NCBI GenBank assembly: GCA_035764935.1
Contig: DASTYK010000161.1
Coordinates: 1 to 40,541, forward strand
Direction: 5' to 3'
Source of the DNA: Longimicrobiales bacterium
GTDB lineage: Bacteria; Gemmatimonadota; Gemmatimonadetes; Longimicrobiales; RSA9
DNA: 40,541 bases
In this document: piece after piece, positions 24,534 to 32,890 of the stretch
Layout: each line of letters opens with the position of its first letter
Numbering within the stretch: position 1 is the stretch's first letter
Notes under the pieces: model-generated
The model's database searches: none
The model's input: the letters and a program-made list of their open reading frames with translations, nothing else
What the model was told of the DNA's origin: nothing
Position numbers and translations under genes: made by a program

Positions 24534-26348
24534 ATGTCCGACACACTCCTCGTCTACGTCATACTCGCTGCCACGATCGCGCTGTTCATGAGCGAGCGAC
24601 TGCGTCTCGATGTCGTCGCATTGCTCGCGCTGCTGGCGCTCATGATCAGTGGCGTACTCACACCCGCCGAGTCGCTCGCGGGCTTTTCGGACCCCGTGGT
24701 CATCATGATTGCGGCGCTCTTCGTCGTTGCGGGCGCCATGCTCCGGACCGGTCTTGCGGAGCGCTTCGGCGGATTCCTGGGCCGCTTTGCGGGCGGCGGT
24801 CGGCGTCGTGCGACGGCGGTGGTCATGCTGGGCACGGGACTCCTGTCTGCCTTCATGAGCACCACCGGCACCGTGGCGCTGATGCTGCCGGTCGTCACGT
24901 CGCTCGCGCACAGGGCGCGTCTGAGCCCGTCGCTGATGCTGATGCCGCTCGCGATCAGTGCACTGCTCGGCGGGCTGCTCACGCTGATCGCGACTCCGCC
25001 GAACATCATCGTTGCGAACCAGCTCGTGGAAGCGGGCTACGCGCCGTTCAGCTTCTTCGACTTCACCCCGGTCGGTCTCGTGCTGCTCGGGATCGGCATT
25101 CTCCTGATCACGCTGTTCGGCGGCCGCGTGCTGCCCGCAAGAGCCCCCGTCGACCGTCCGGCCGGCACGGAGGGCGTCACGCTGCTCCCGGGCACGGAGC
25201 TGGTCGAGGGCTACGAGCTGGGGCAGCCGACGCGGCTGCGCGTGAGCGCTGCCTCGCCGCTGATCGGCACGTCCCCCGCGGAAGCCGGGCTGCGCAGCAG
25301 GTTCGACGTGAATGTCGTGGCGATCCACCGGCCGCAGCGGCGCACCGGGCGCATGGATCGGCTTCCGCGCACCGCGGAGCAGCCGGTGCGCGCAGGCGAC
25401 GAGCTGGACGTGCACGGGCCCGCGGACGCGATCGAGGCGATGGCAGCAGAGATCGGGCTCGAGCACCTCGGCATCGTCGCTGCTCCTGAGACGGAGCTGG
25501 CGGAGGTCCTGCTCACGCCCCGCTCCCGCCTGGTGGGTGAGACCCTGTCGTCGGTTCGATTCCGGAGTCGCAACAGCGTCAACGTTCTTTCCGTGCGACG
25601 CCAGGGTCAGCCGCTGGTCGGTGCGCTGGCCGACATTCCGCTGCGCTTCGCCGACACGCTGCTCGTGGCAGGCACGGCCCCGGCGATCGAGCGGCTGCGC
25701 AATGATCCTGACTTCGTCGTCGTCGCACGCACCCACGACACGCGGACGGGCGGGCCATTCTCCCGCCGCGAAATTGCGGCGCTGCTGATTCTCGTGGGCA
25801 TGCTCGTGCTCCTTGCCTTCGAGCTGCTGCCCGCCGTCGCCGCCGTGCTGGTTGCTGCTGTCGCCATGGTGCTCACCGGCTGCCTGCATGCAAACGAGGC
25901 ATACCGCGAGATCAACTGGGAGAGTGTCGTCCTGATCGCGGCGATCCTGCCGATGGCAACGGCACTGCAGAAGACGGGTGGGGTCGACCAGATCGTGGCA
26001 CTGCTCGGTCCGGTGGCCGCAGTGGGGCCGATCGCGCTGCTCGCGGCAATCTACGTGCTGACGGGCGTCATGGGCCTGTTCATCTCGAACACGGCCACGG
26101 CAGCCCTGGTCGCGCCCGTTGCACTGGGGGCTGCCGTCCAGCTCGGCGTTTCCCCCTACCCGGTGCTCATGACCGTCGCCATCGCATCCTCCGCAGCATT
26201 CTCGACACCCGTGTCCACACCGGCGAACATGCTCGTGCTCGGTCCGGGCGCCTACCGCTTCCGCGATTACGTGCGCGTCGGCGTCCCGCTGCAGGTCATC
26301 ATCGGGATCGCAACGCTGGTGATCGTGCCGCTGCTGTTTCCGTTCTGA
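24534..26348 (+). CDS. SLC13-family permease with RCK_C (TrkA-C) domains
   Basis: Predicted inner-membrane anion/cation symporter of the SLC13/DASS or related ion-transporter group. The 604-residue protein has N- and C-terminal membrane halves (about 1-205 and 420-604) and a hydrophilic middle (about 220-415) with two RCK_C-type modules (RVSAASPLIGTSPAEAGLRSRF... and LTPRSRLVGETLSSVRFRSR...). Half-site motifs: FMSTTGTVALMLPV and ISNTATAALVAPV, plus TPPNIIVAN. ATG 24534 starts the first membrane helix; only GCGGG precedes it. The substrate (sulfate, dicarboxylate or other) cannot be stated. It converges with a small membrane protein gene 24 bp away. Confidence 0.9.
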   Translation: MSDTLLVYVILAATIALFMSERLRLDVVALLALLALMISGVLTPAESLAGFSDPVVIMIAALFVVAGAMLRTGLAERFGGFLGRFAGGGRRRATAVVMLGTGLLSAFMSTTGTVALMLPVVTSLAHRARLSPSLMLMPLAISALLGGLLTLIATPPNIIVANQLVEAGYAPFSFFDFTPVGLVLLGIGILLITLFGGRVLPARAPVDRPAGTEGVTLLPGTELVEGYELGQPTRLRVSAASPLIGTSPAEAGLRSRFDVNVVAIHRPQRRTGRMDRLPRTAEQPVRAGDELDVHGPADAIEAMAAEIGLEHLGIVAAPETELAEVLLTPRSRLVGETLSSVRFRSRNSVNVLSVRRQGQPLVGALADIPLRFADTLLVAGTAPAIERLRNDPDFVVVARTHDTRTGGPFSRREIAALLILVGMLVLLAFELLPAVAAVLVAAVAMVLTGCLHANEAYREINWESVVLIAAILPMATALQKTGGVDQIVALLGPVAAVGPIALLAAIYVLTGVMGLFISNTATAALVAPVALGAAVQLGVSPYPVLMTVAIASSAAFSTPVSTPANMLVLGPGAYRFRDYVRVGVPLQVIIGIATLVIVPLLFPF

Positions 26349-26372
26349 GTGCTGTGGCGGTGCGGACGAACG

Positions 26373-26579
26373 CTACAGAATGATGCCGAGAGGGACGAGC
26401 ACGGCGTAGCCGAGAACGAGCAGGAGCGGTGCGGCCACCGTCGAGCCGCGCGCGAGCAGCATGTAACCGAGGGCGATCGCGACGAGTCCCAGGACCAGCA
26501 GGATCGCATTGATCGCGGAGAACTTGAGCGCCGCCTTCTGGGCGGCCGCCGTCCTGGTCGTGCGCTGGCGAGTCGACAT
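26373..26579 (-). CDS. Small two-helix membrane protein (DUF3098-like layout)
   Basis: A 68-residue protein with a basic N-terminus, two membrane helices (about 23-42 and 47-67) and a short GSTVAAPLLLVLGYAVLVPLG ending. The layout resembles DUF3098 small membrane proteins, but the similarity is judged by eye. The start is uncertain: ATG 26579 lacks a strong ribosome site, and a longer form from 26624 would add 15 residues. It lies 68 bp downstream of the HD-GYP gene on the same strand. Confidence 0.65.
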   Translation of the reverse strand: MSTRQRTTRTAAAQKAALKFSAINAILLVLGLVAIALGYMLLARGSTVAAPLLLVLGYAVLVPLGIIL

Positions 26580-26647
26580 GGAGGCAATGTCGAGGGGCGT
26601 CGGCGCAGCGTCAAGGTGGCCCATGGCGGCGTGGCTGCCGCCCTGCG

Positions 26648-28267
26648 CTACGCGGCCACGCCGTAAGCCTTCCGCGCTCGCGTACCCGCCGTCCGCGCCT
26701 GGCTGCGCCGCGCCTCGAGCAGTTGACGGAAGAGCTGGAAGAGCTCGGGGTCGAAGGCAGTGCCGGAATCGCGCTCCATGATGCGCATCGCTTCCGCGTG
26801 GCTGAGGGCCGGGCGGTAGCTGCGGGCCGTCGTGAGGGCGTCATAGACGTCGGCGACGCAGAGAATGCGTGCGGTCAGCGGGATCTCGGTGCCGCTCAGC
26901 CCGTCCGGGTACCCCTTTCCGTCCCACCGCTCGTGATGGTTCCGCACGACGGGCCGGATGTCCCACGGGAAATTGAGCGGCGCGACGATCTCGTCGCCCA
27001 CCGTGGTGTGACTTCGCATCAGCGCCCATTCCTCGTCGTTCAGGGCACCGGGCTTGTTCAGCACTTCTTCGGGCACTGCCGTCTTGCCCACGTCGTGCAG
27101 GTAGCCGCCCATCCGCAGCCAGGTCAGGTCGCGGCGGTTGAAGCCCAGCGCCTCCGCGATCATGCACGCGTAATCCGCGACGCGCTGGCAGTGACCGGCG
27201 GTGTAGCGGTCCTTGGACTCGATCGACTCGCCCCATTCGCGCACGACGCGCAGGTACGATGCCTCCAGCTGGTCCAGGCGACGATCCAGGTCGAGCACTT
27301 CATGGTTCGCCTGCAGCTGCTCGAACAGCGTGTGCGCATGATTCAACGCACGCAGCGCATCCGTATTGCGAGTGCAGGCGAGGTGCAGGAGCGCCCACTC
27401 GGCGTGGCACTCCGCGTCGAGCAGGCGATCGTCCGCCTGCCCGGCGAGCTGCACGCCCTGCCGGAAATGCGTGTCCGCGAGCCCGACCATGCCCATCTCG
27501 CGGTACAGCATGCCGTACATCTTGTGCGCTTCGCCCAGCCCCTGCTTCACGTCGAGCCGCGCGAACACCTCGTAGGCGCGATCGCAGCTTTCCCGTGCCT
27601 GCGTGTGCTGGAGCTGCGCGAGATGGAGCTCGGCACGATTCAGCTCGATGGTTCCGATGAGGCCCGTATCCCGCAGCCGCTCGGCCAGGTCGAATGCACG
27701 ATCGAAGCACACCTCCGCGGCGTCCCATTCACCGCGGTCGACGTGTGCCATGCCCATGTTGTTGCGCGTCCAGCATGCCGCGCGGTGATCGCCCAGGCGC
27801 TCGAACCGCTCCAGCGCCGAGGCGTAATGCACGAGTGCATTGTCGACGTCACCGCGGATGTTGGCGAGCGTGCCGAGGTTCTGGTGAACCATCGCGCCGA
27901 GCCGCTCATCGCCGATCTCGTCAGCGAGCTCGCCGGCCTGCCCGTACAGCGCCTGGGCACTCTCGACGTTGCCGCGAATCTGCTCGATGATTGCCAGACA
28001 GTTCACCGCCGAGGCAAGCTGCGGCGTCAGGGATGTCGCGAGCGCGATCGCATGACTGGCCTCGTAGGCCTCTGCGGCCAGCTCCGTCGCACCCCACTCC
28101 CGGTGCAGGTTGCCGATCCAGCGCAGGATGTCCGCGGCGTCCGCAGCAGTGCCACCACGTGGTACGCCACGCAGGGCCTCCTCGTAGTGGGCGAGAGTAC
28201 CCTCGAAATCACCAGCACTGGCCGCCGCGCGCGCAGCATCCACGCACGCGGCGATCGTCGACACCAT
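26648..28267 (-). CDS. TPR and HD-GYP domain protein
   Basis: Predicted cyclic-di-GMP (or related) phosphodiesterase. The 539-residue protein has an N-terminal TPR array (about 10-330), a short helical linker, and a C-terminal HD-GYP domain: YLHDVGK (389-395), then HHERWDGKGYP (444-454), VADVYDALTTARSYRPA and an SGTAFDP ending. All core HD-GYP motifs are intact, so activity is likely. There is no receiver, PAS or membrane domain; the TPR region is the probable input. GGAG lies eight bases before the ATG. It follows the lipoprotein gene by 17 bp, so the two are probably one transcript. Confidence 0.93.
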   Translation of the reverse strand: MVSTIAACVDAARAAASAGDFEGTLAHYEEALRGVPRGGTAADAADILRWIGNLHREWGATELAAEAYEASHAIALATSLTPQLASAVNCLAIIEQIRGNVESAQALYGQAGELADEIGDERLGAMVHQNLGTLANIRGDVDNALVHYASALERFERLGDHRAACWTRNNMGMAHVDRGEWDAAEVCFDRAFDLAERLRDTGLIGTIELNRAELHLAQLQHTQARESCDRAYEVFARLDVKQGLGEAHKMYGMLYREMGMVGLADTHFRQGVQLAGQADDRLLDAECHAEWALLHLACTRNTDALRALNHAHTLFEQLQANHEVLDLDRRLDQLEASYLRVVREWGESIESKDRYTAGHCQRVADYACMIAEALGFNRRDLTWLRMGGYLHDVGKTAVPEEVLNKPGALNDEEWALMRSHTTVGDEIVAPLNFPWDIRPVVRNHHERWDGKGYPDGLSGTEIPLTARILCVADVYDALTTARSYRPALSHAEAMRIMERDSGTAFDPELFQLFRQLLEARRSQARTAGTRARKAYGVAA

Positions 28268-28284
28268 CTGCCCCGCTCCCAGGT

Positions 28285-28893
28285 CTAATTGGCCGCCAGA
28301 CAGTAGCGGCTGAAGTGGTCGAGCTTCGCCGTGACCGTCCTGCTCTGCGTGTCGAGCGTGCTCGGCATCTCCTCGATCGCCCCGCCCGGCAGGAGCCGCA
28401 GGATCACCAGCTTCGACGGGTCGCTCACGTTCGTCGCGCGCGAGTACGTCAGCGTCAGTGACACCGGCTTTTCGAAGCCACGTTCACCGACGTCGATGAT
28501 CCGGCCGAACAGGCCCGAGATGGTGGCGTCCAGCTCCACCTCGACGTACCCGGGGCGGGCCACCAGCATGGTGAACAGCACCGGCCGATCCACGGCGCCC
28601 GCGGGAACGGTGATCGTGTGACCGAGCAGCGAGATGCTGCCGCCGTTGATGCCGATGATCTTGGAAACGTCCAGATCGAGCGGCAGCGACAGCCGCTCCT
28701 GGACCAGCGTGTAGTCGCCGACTTCGGACGGACCGAGCAGTCCGCCCAGCAGGCCGTCGAGGCCGAGCAGCGCCGTCTCCGTCGGTGCCGGCTCGAACTG
28801 CGGCGCAGCCACGTCCTGGCTGCACGAAATGCCGGACACGACGATCGCGGCAAGCGCCAGCGCGCCGATTCGATTCACCCAGCGTCGGGTCAT
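28285..28893 (-). CDS. Putative lipoprotein with ZU5-like domain
   Basis: A 202-residue exported protein: basic MTRRWVNRIG, hydrophobic core, then GISC with Cys24 as likely lipid site (the lipobox is not ideal). The mature part has a beta-rich segment (GGSISLLGHTITVPAGAVDRPVLFTM, about 107-132) that resembles the start of a ZU5 domain, followed by EVELDA and VGERGFEKPVSLTLTYSRA. AGAGGT lies four bases before ATG 28893. It sits 17 bp before the HD-GYP gene, so it might report envelope state to it, but that is only proximity. Confidence 0.75.
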   Translation of the reverse strand: MTRRWVNRIGALALAAIVVSGISCSQDVAAPQFEPAPTETALLGLDGLLGGLLGPSEVGDYTLVQERLSLPLDLDVSKIIGINGGSISLLGHTITVPAGAVDRPVLFTMLVARPGYVEVELDATISGLFGRIIDVGERGFEKPVSLTLTYSRATNVSDPSKLVILRLLPGGAIEEMPSTLDTQSRTVTAKLDHFSRYCLAAN

Positions 28894-29108
28894 CGTTACC
28901 TCTGCGGTATGGGGGCAGGTCGATTTGTACGGGCACGCCTGGAGCAGAGACCGTGCCTCACCATGTAACTGCAATAGCGTCAACGTGTTGATATGAGCCG
29001 ATCACCCCGGCCAACCCGCGGATCAGAATACTTTTTTTCCGGTGTTGTGGCGCGTCGGCTACACGCGCGAATCCCGTGCACATTCCGCGTAGAACTGCTC
29101 CTGCCGCG
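28894..29108. other. Intergenic region with A/T tract (215 bp)
   Basis: It holds the leader and promoter of the lipoprotein gene (minus strand). Seen: a run of seven T on the plus strand (29032-29038), a TCAAC-GT-GTTGA repeat (28980-28991), a 6-bp hairpin GGCACG/CGTGCC (28932-28957), and a TTGACG hexamer on the minus strand (28978-28983) with no good -10. No gene seen. Confidence 0.5.
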
Positions 29109-30272
29109 TCATCCTTCGGCAGCGGAGTCGGGCTGCGGGCCGCGTTGGCGACTGTCCTGCCCGTGCGGGGGAGGACCGGGCTGGCCCTCGCGTGTCGGGG
29201 GGCCGCTGCTTTCCCGGCCGACCTCCGGCTGCGCGACCGGTCCGGGGCGTGGCGCACTGTCCCCTCCCCCGCCCTCCCGCTGCGCGAGCGGTCCGGGCCT
29301 CTGCGCACTGTCCTCGCCGCCGTCCTCCCGCTGCGGCCCGTCCGGCGGCTCCGGCATCAGCCAGTAGGCAGGATCGTCGGGGATCTCATTCGCCCGCAGC
29401 CGTTCCAGCCGCGCCCGGTTGTAGCGCCTGCGGATCATCCAGATTGCGACGACGATCCCACCGGCGATGCTCCACAGCACGGCGCCCTGGGCAAGGAAAC
29501 GAAGCCAGCCGTACTCGCGCCGGACGTGCTTGCTCCAGTCCTGCTCGAAGCGTGCGAGCGTGAACCGGTACGTGGCGCGCATCGCCTCGTCGAGCGACGC
29601 ACCGGCTGCCCAGCGGTCGAGCAACTGTGCGAGCGCGGGTTCACCTCCGTGCGAGTAGAGGTAGCGCATGGCGCTGGCTGACAGCAGGTACGCGATGCGG
29701 GCGTCGGTGGCGCCGGCCGGCCAGAGCAGGTCGAGCGAGTCGAGTGGCGGCGCGCGGCCGGTGAGGAATGCGACGCGCAGCAGCCAGTCAGCCTCCTGGT
29801 CGAGCTGTCCGGCGGTCCAGGTCGCGTAGCCTTCGGTGAACCAGCGCGGCACCTGCGCGGTCCGGAGGTGGCGCTGGAGCGCGACGTGTGCGAGCTCGTG
29901 GCGCAGCGTGCGTCGCAAGTCGGTGGGTGAGCGCACGCGCGGCGCGTATGCCGGCAGAACGATCCGTTCGAGGCGCGGAAAGGCAACGCCCGCGCCCCAC
30001 TCCGGTGCGAGTCCGCCGGTCCATTCGGAGAACGTGGCCTCGTCCGGGGCCAGCAGGACGGTGATCTCGCTGCCGCGCGCATGGATGTCGGTGGGCAGCC
30101 CGGGGAACGACTGGATCGCCTGGGGGAGGATCGCGCGTGCGAGCGCCTCTTCCCCCGGCTGGAACCGCACGACGACGTCGTCGCGGCGGATCCCGTCCAG
30201 TTGCTGCGCACCAGTGGGGAGTGCAAGCGAGGCGAGGATTGCCAGGCACGCCGCGAGCGCGCGCCGCAGCAT
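29109..30272 (-). CDS. Membrane-anchored peptidase-MA family protein
   Basis: Predicted zinc metallopeptidase. The 387-residue protein has a signal sequence (MLRRALAACLAILASLALPTGAQ), an extracytoplasmic gluzincin domain with HELAH (125-129) and Glu147 in WFTEGYA, one membrane helix (about 259-280, followed by RRRYNRARLE, so the tail is cytoplasmic), and a Pro/Gly/charged low-complexity tail with a 17-residue tandem repeat (315-348). All zinc ligands are present. ATG 30272 is chosen because it begins the signal peptide; the ribosome site is weak. It lies 79 bp after cheB at the end of the signalling string, so it may be an add-on rather than a core part. Confidence 0.85.
   Translation of the reverse strand: MLRRALAACLAILASLALPTGAQQLDGIRRDDVVVRFQPGEEALARAILPQAIQSFPGLPTDIHARGSEITVLLAPDEATFSEWTGGLAPEWGAGVAFPRLERIVLPAYAPRVRSPTDLRRTLRHELAHVALQRHLRTAQVPRWFTEGYATWTAGQLDQEADWLLRVAFLTGRAPPLDSLDLLWPAGATDARIAYLLSASAMRYLYSHGGEPALAQLLDRWAAGASLDEAMRATYRFTLARFEQDWSKHVRREYGWLRFLAQGAVLWSIAGGIVVAIWMIRRRYNRARLERLRANEIPDDPAYWLMPEPPDGPQREDGGEDSAQRPGPLAQREGGGGDSAPRPGPVAQPEVGRESSGPPTREGQPGPPPHGQDSRQRGPQPDSAAEG
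29229..29330 (-). repeat. 51-bp tandem repeat coding 17-residue units
   Basis: Two consecutive 51-bp copies encode REDGGEDSAQRPGPLAQ and REGGGGDSAPRPGPVAQ in the cytoplasmic tail of the peptidase-MA protein; a third, decayed unit begins PEVGRESSG. In-frame, so the protein stays intact. Not a CRISPR or mobile element. Confidence 0.85.
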
Positions 30273-30351
30273 CGCACCAGGGCGACCCGGGTGGGACAGA
30301 GCGGTCGCGCCCCCGCCAGGGGTCGCGTCGTTCGCGAGCCGGCCCGGCACC

Positions 30352-31506
30352 TCAGCGCGCGTCGTGCAGCTCGCGCGTGATGGTCGTGATGCGGCCGCCG
30401 ATGGCGGGCAGCGGAAGAATCTCATCCGCATAGGGTGCGGCCGCGCGGGGCATGCCCGCAATCACGGCGCTTGCCTCGTCCTGCGCGATGGTGCGGGCAC
30501 CGACCGCATGCAGGGCACGCATCCCCTCGGCGCCGTCGCGTCCCATGCCCGTCAGCACCACGCCCAGGCTGGCCGGTCCGAAGGTGCGTGCGACGGCCGT
30601 GAACAGCACGTCCGCGGCGGGTCGCACGCCGCGCAGCGGTGGCTCGTCGACGAGCTGGATGCAGATCCCGTCCGGTGTGCGGTGCAGCCCCATGTGGTGC
30701 GTGCCCGGTCCCAGGTAGACGTGCCCGCCGTGCACGAGCTCCCGGTCGCGCGCGATGCTGACGGGGAGAGGGCACTCGGCCGCGAGCCGCTCCGCGAAGC
30801 GCTCGGTGAATGTCGACGGCATGTGCTGCACGACGAACACCGCGCACGCCGCGTCCTCCGGCAGCGCGGCCACCAGGTCGAGCAGCGCGCTCGGCCCGCC
30901 GGTCGATGCCGCGATCGCGACTGCGCACGCGGCGGGCCGCTGCTTCTGCCGGATCCGGCGCGCCCGCTGCAGCGCACCGGCCACCGCGATCCGCAGGCGC
31001 AGGTTGCGGAGACGAGCGTCCAGTGCCGCATCGAGCGCGCTCAGCAGCCGTTCCTCGAATTCCCTGTGCTCAGCCGGATCGCTGCCCGGTTTGACCACGT
31101 ACTCCACGGCGCCGTACTCGAGGGCGCGCAGGGCAGGATCGGCCATGCGCTCGGTGTGAGAGGAGACGATCACGACGGGCCGCGGCAGTTCGCTCATGAT
31201 GTAGCCGAGCGTTTCGACACCGCCGAGGTCCGGCATCTCGAGATCCAGTGTGAGCACGTCCGGCTTCTCCCTGTGGAGCAGCCGGATCGCCTCGAACCCC
31301 GTACCGGCCTCGCCCGCCACCTCCCAGCGGCCTGTCGCCTCCACGATGTCGCGGATGAGCTGTCGCATCATCGGCGAGTCGTCGACGATGACGATGCGCG
31401 CCCGGCCGCCGCGCTGACGGGCCCCTCCGCCCTGTGCGTCGGCTGCGCGCTGCTGCACGGGCTTCTCGTCGCGTCGCGAGTCGAAGCCACCAGTGACGCC
31501 GCTCAC
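30352..31506 (-). CDS. cheB: CheB, receptor methylesterase/deamidase response regulator
   Basis: Removes methyl groups from, and deamidates, chemoreceptors. The 384-residue protein has a receiver domain (about 36-155) with VDDSP (41-45), phospho-acceptor Asp88 in LTLDLEMPD and Lys139, and a CheB methylesterase domain (about 190-384) with the catalytic triad Ser201 (AASTGGPS), His228 (QHMPSTF) and Asp324 (GMGRDGAEGM). The start is GTG 31506, overlapping the cheD stop; the first 35 residues are a charged extension of uncertain use. It would normally be phosphorylated by CheA, which is not in view. Confidence 0.96.
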   Translation of the reverse strand: MSGVTGGFDSRRDEKPVQQRAADAQGGGARQRGGRARIVIVDDSPMMRQLIRDIVEATGRWEVAGEAGTGFEAIRLLHREKPDVLTLDLEMPDLGGVETLGYIMSELPRPVVIVSSHTERMADPALRALEYGAVEYVVKPGSDPAEHREFEERLLSALDAALDARLRNLRLRIAVAGALQRARRIRQKQRPAACAVAIAASTGGPSALLDLVAALPEDAACAVFVVQHMPSTFTERFAERLAAECPLPVSIARDRELVHGGHVYLGPGTHHMGLHRTPDGICIQLVDEPPLRGVRPAADVLFTAVARTFGPASLGVVLTGMGRDGAEGMRALHAVGARTIAQDEASAVIAGMPRAAAPYADEILPLPAIGGRITTITRELHDAR

Positions 31507-31991
31507 AGCGTGACCTCCGGCTCCAGCGCGGACGTCACGAGCAGCTGGCCGGTGCTCATGTCGAGGAACACGCTGCGACCGTGCTCGCCGCCCACCTCCT
31601 CGCCCTCGAGCGGCACCCCGGCGCACTCCAGCGCCTCGCGCACCGCATCGACGTTGCGCTGGCCCAGGCGCAGGCCGTACTCCGGGAGCAGCGCCGCAAA
31701 CATCGATGCACCGCCGGCGATCCGTGCCGTGATGCGGGCGGGCTCGGCGCCATGCTCGACCATGCGCTCGAGCAGCTCCGGTACGGCAGTCGTCGCAAAG
31801 CGGCCGGGCGGTGCCGACCTGCGGGTGCGCAGGGGCTTCGGCAGCATGGCGTGCGCGAGACCGCCGACGCGGCTCTCGCGGTCATAGAGAGCGATCGCGA
31901 CGCACGAGCCCAGCCCGATCGTGAAGAGCACACCGTGCTCCCGCGCGACCTTCACCTCCCCGATGCGCACCGGCACGCGTTCGGTCGTCAT
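31503..31991 (-). CDS. cheD: CheD, chemoreceptor glutamine deamidase
   Basis: Deamidates receptor glutamines; in other bacteria it also interacts with CheC. The 162-residue protein shows IGLGSCV with catalytic Cys30, GGLAHAMLP with His47 (17 residues later, the same spacing as in characterised CheD proteins), and the conserved IAGGASMF segment. Full length. ATG 31991 overlaps the cheR stop by 4 bases, and its own stop overlaps the cheB GTG. Confidence 0.96.
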   Translation of the reverse strand: MTTERVPVRIGEVKVAREHGVLFTIGLGSCVAIALYDRESRVGGLAHAMLPKPLRTRRSAPPGRFATTAVPELLERMVEHGAEPARITARIAGGASMFAALLPEYGLRLGQRNVDAVREALECAGVPLEGEEVGGEHGRSVFLDMSTGQLLVTSALEPEVTL

Positions 31992-32890
31992 GCCCGTCGA
32001 AAGATGCGTTCCCGGTTGGCCGCGACGTTGAAGCCGGCGGCATTTGCGCCGAACAGCGTCTCGACCTTGCCGAGCACCAGGAACCCCGACGGCACGAGCG
32101 ACGCTGCGAACCGTGCGAAGATGCGGTCCTGCATTTCGCGTTCGAAATAGATGATGACGTTGCGGCAGATGATGAACTGCAGCGCCTGCGGGTAGTCGTC
32201 GCGCAGCAGGTCGAGCGTTTCGAAGCGGACGAGCGAGCGCACTTCGGGGCGCACCCGGTAGGTGCCGTCGAGTGCATCGAACCAGCGGTCCCGCACCGCC
32301 TCCGCGGTCTCCGTCAGAGCGTAGGCGCCGTACTCCGCACGCCGCGCCGTCGCGAGAGACCCTTCGTCGATGTCGGTGGCGAGGATCTCGAAGCGGTCGA
32401 GCGGCAGCCGCTTCGCGGCGGCATACTCGTGCAGCAGGATCGCGAGCGAGTACGGTTCCTCACCGCCGGCGCAGCCGGCGCTCCACAGCCTGACCTGCCC
32501 TTCCATCCGGAACAGCTCCGGGACGACACTGGTGCGCAGCGCGTCCCAGACCTCGGCGTTCCGGAAGAACTTGCTGACATTGATCATCACCGTGTCGAGC
32601 AGCCGCTCCCGCTCGGCGATGTCCTGCTCGAGCAATGCGCCGTAGTCCCGGTACCGGTGCAGCCCGTGTGCGCGCATGCGCACCGCGATGCGCCGTCTCA
32701 GGCAGCGCTCCTTGTAGCCGCTGCAGTCGAGGCCGACATGGCGGGTGATCAGCACCTTCAGCTCATCCAGCTCCGCCGCATCGCGCGGGTCCAGATCGCC
32801 GTTGGCCAGCGGAAGCGAGGAGTGCACCGCGGGCAGCGCCTGCAGCGCGCGCCGCACGCGCTGGTGACGCTCGTCCGGTGCTTCAGGCAT
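31988..32890 (-). CDS. cheR: CheR, chemoreceptor methyltransferase
   Basis: SAM-dependent glutamate O-methyltransferase. The 300-residue protein has an N-terminal helical domain (LITRHVGLDCSGYKERCLRRRI), then NVSKFFRN, the SAM motif WSAGCAGGEEPYSLA and the ATDID strand, a late motif FIICRNVIIYF, and a final LGKVETLFG (the family usually has LG..E). There is a PATAN-TPR gene immediately upstream whose last 8 bases overlap this start. CheR, CheD and CheB follow each other with overlaps. Confidence 0.96.
   Translation of the reverse strand: MPEAPDERHQRVRRALQALPAVHSSLPLANGDLDPRDAAELDELKVLITRHVGLDCSGYKERCLRRRIAVRMRAHGLHRYRDYGALLEQDIAERERLLDTVMINVSKFFRNAEVWDALRTSVVPELFRMEGQVRLWSAGCAGGEEPYSLAILLHEYAAAKRLPLDRFEILATDIDEGSLATARRAEYGAYALTETAEAVRDRWFDALDGTYRVRPEVRSLVRFETLDLLRDDYPQALQFIICRNVIIYFEREMQDRIFARFAASLVPSGFLVLGKVETLFGANAAGFNVAANRERIFRRA

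Noticed and set aside
29032-29038. Seven-T run as a rho-independent terminator
   Set aside because: It would act on plus-strand transcripts, but no plus-strand gene lies upstream, and the preceding sequence has no strong stem.
29229-29330. Tandem 51-bp copies as a CRISPR array
   Set aside because: Contiguous in-frame coding repeats with no spacers.
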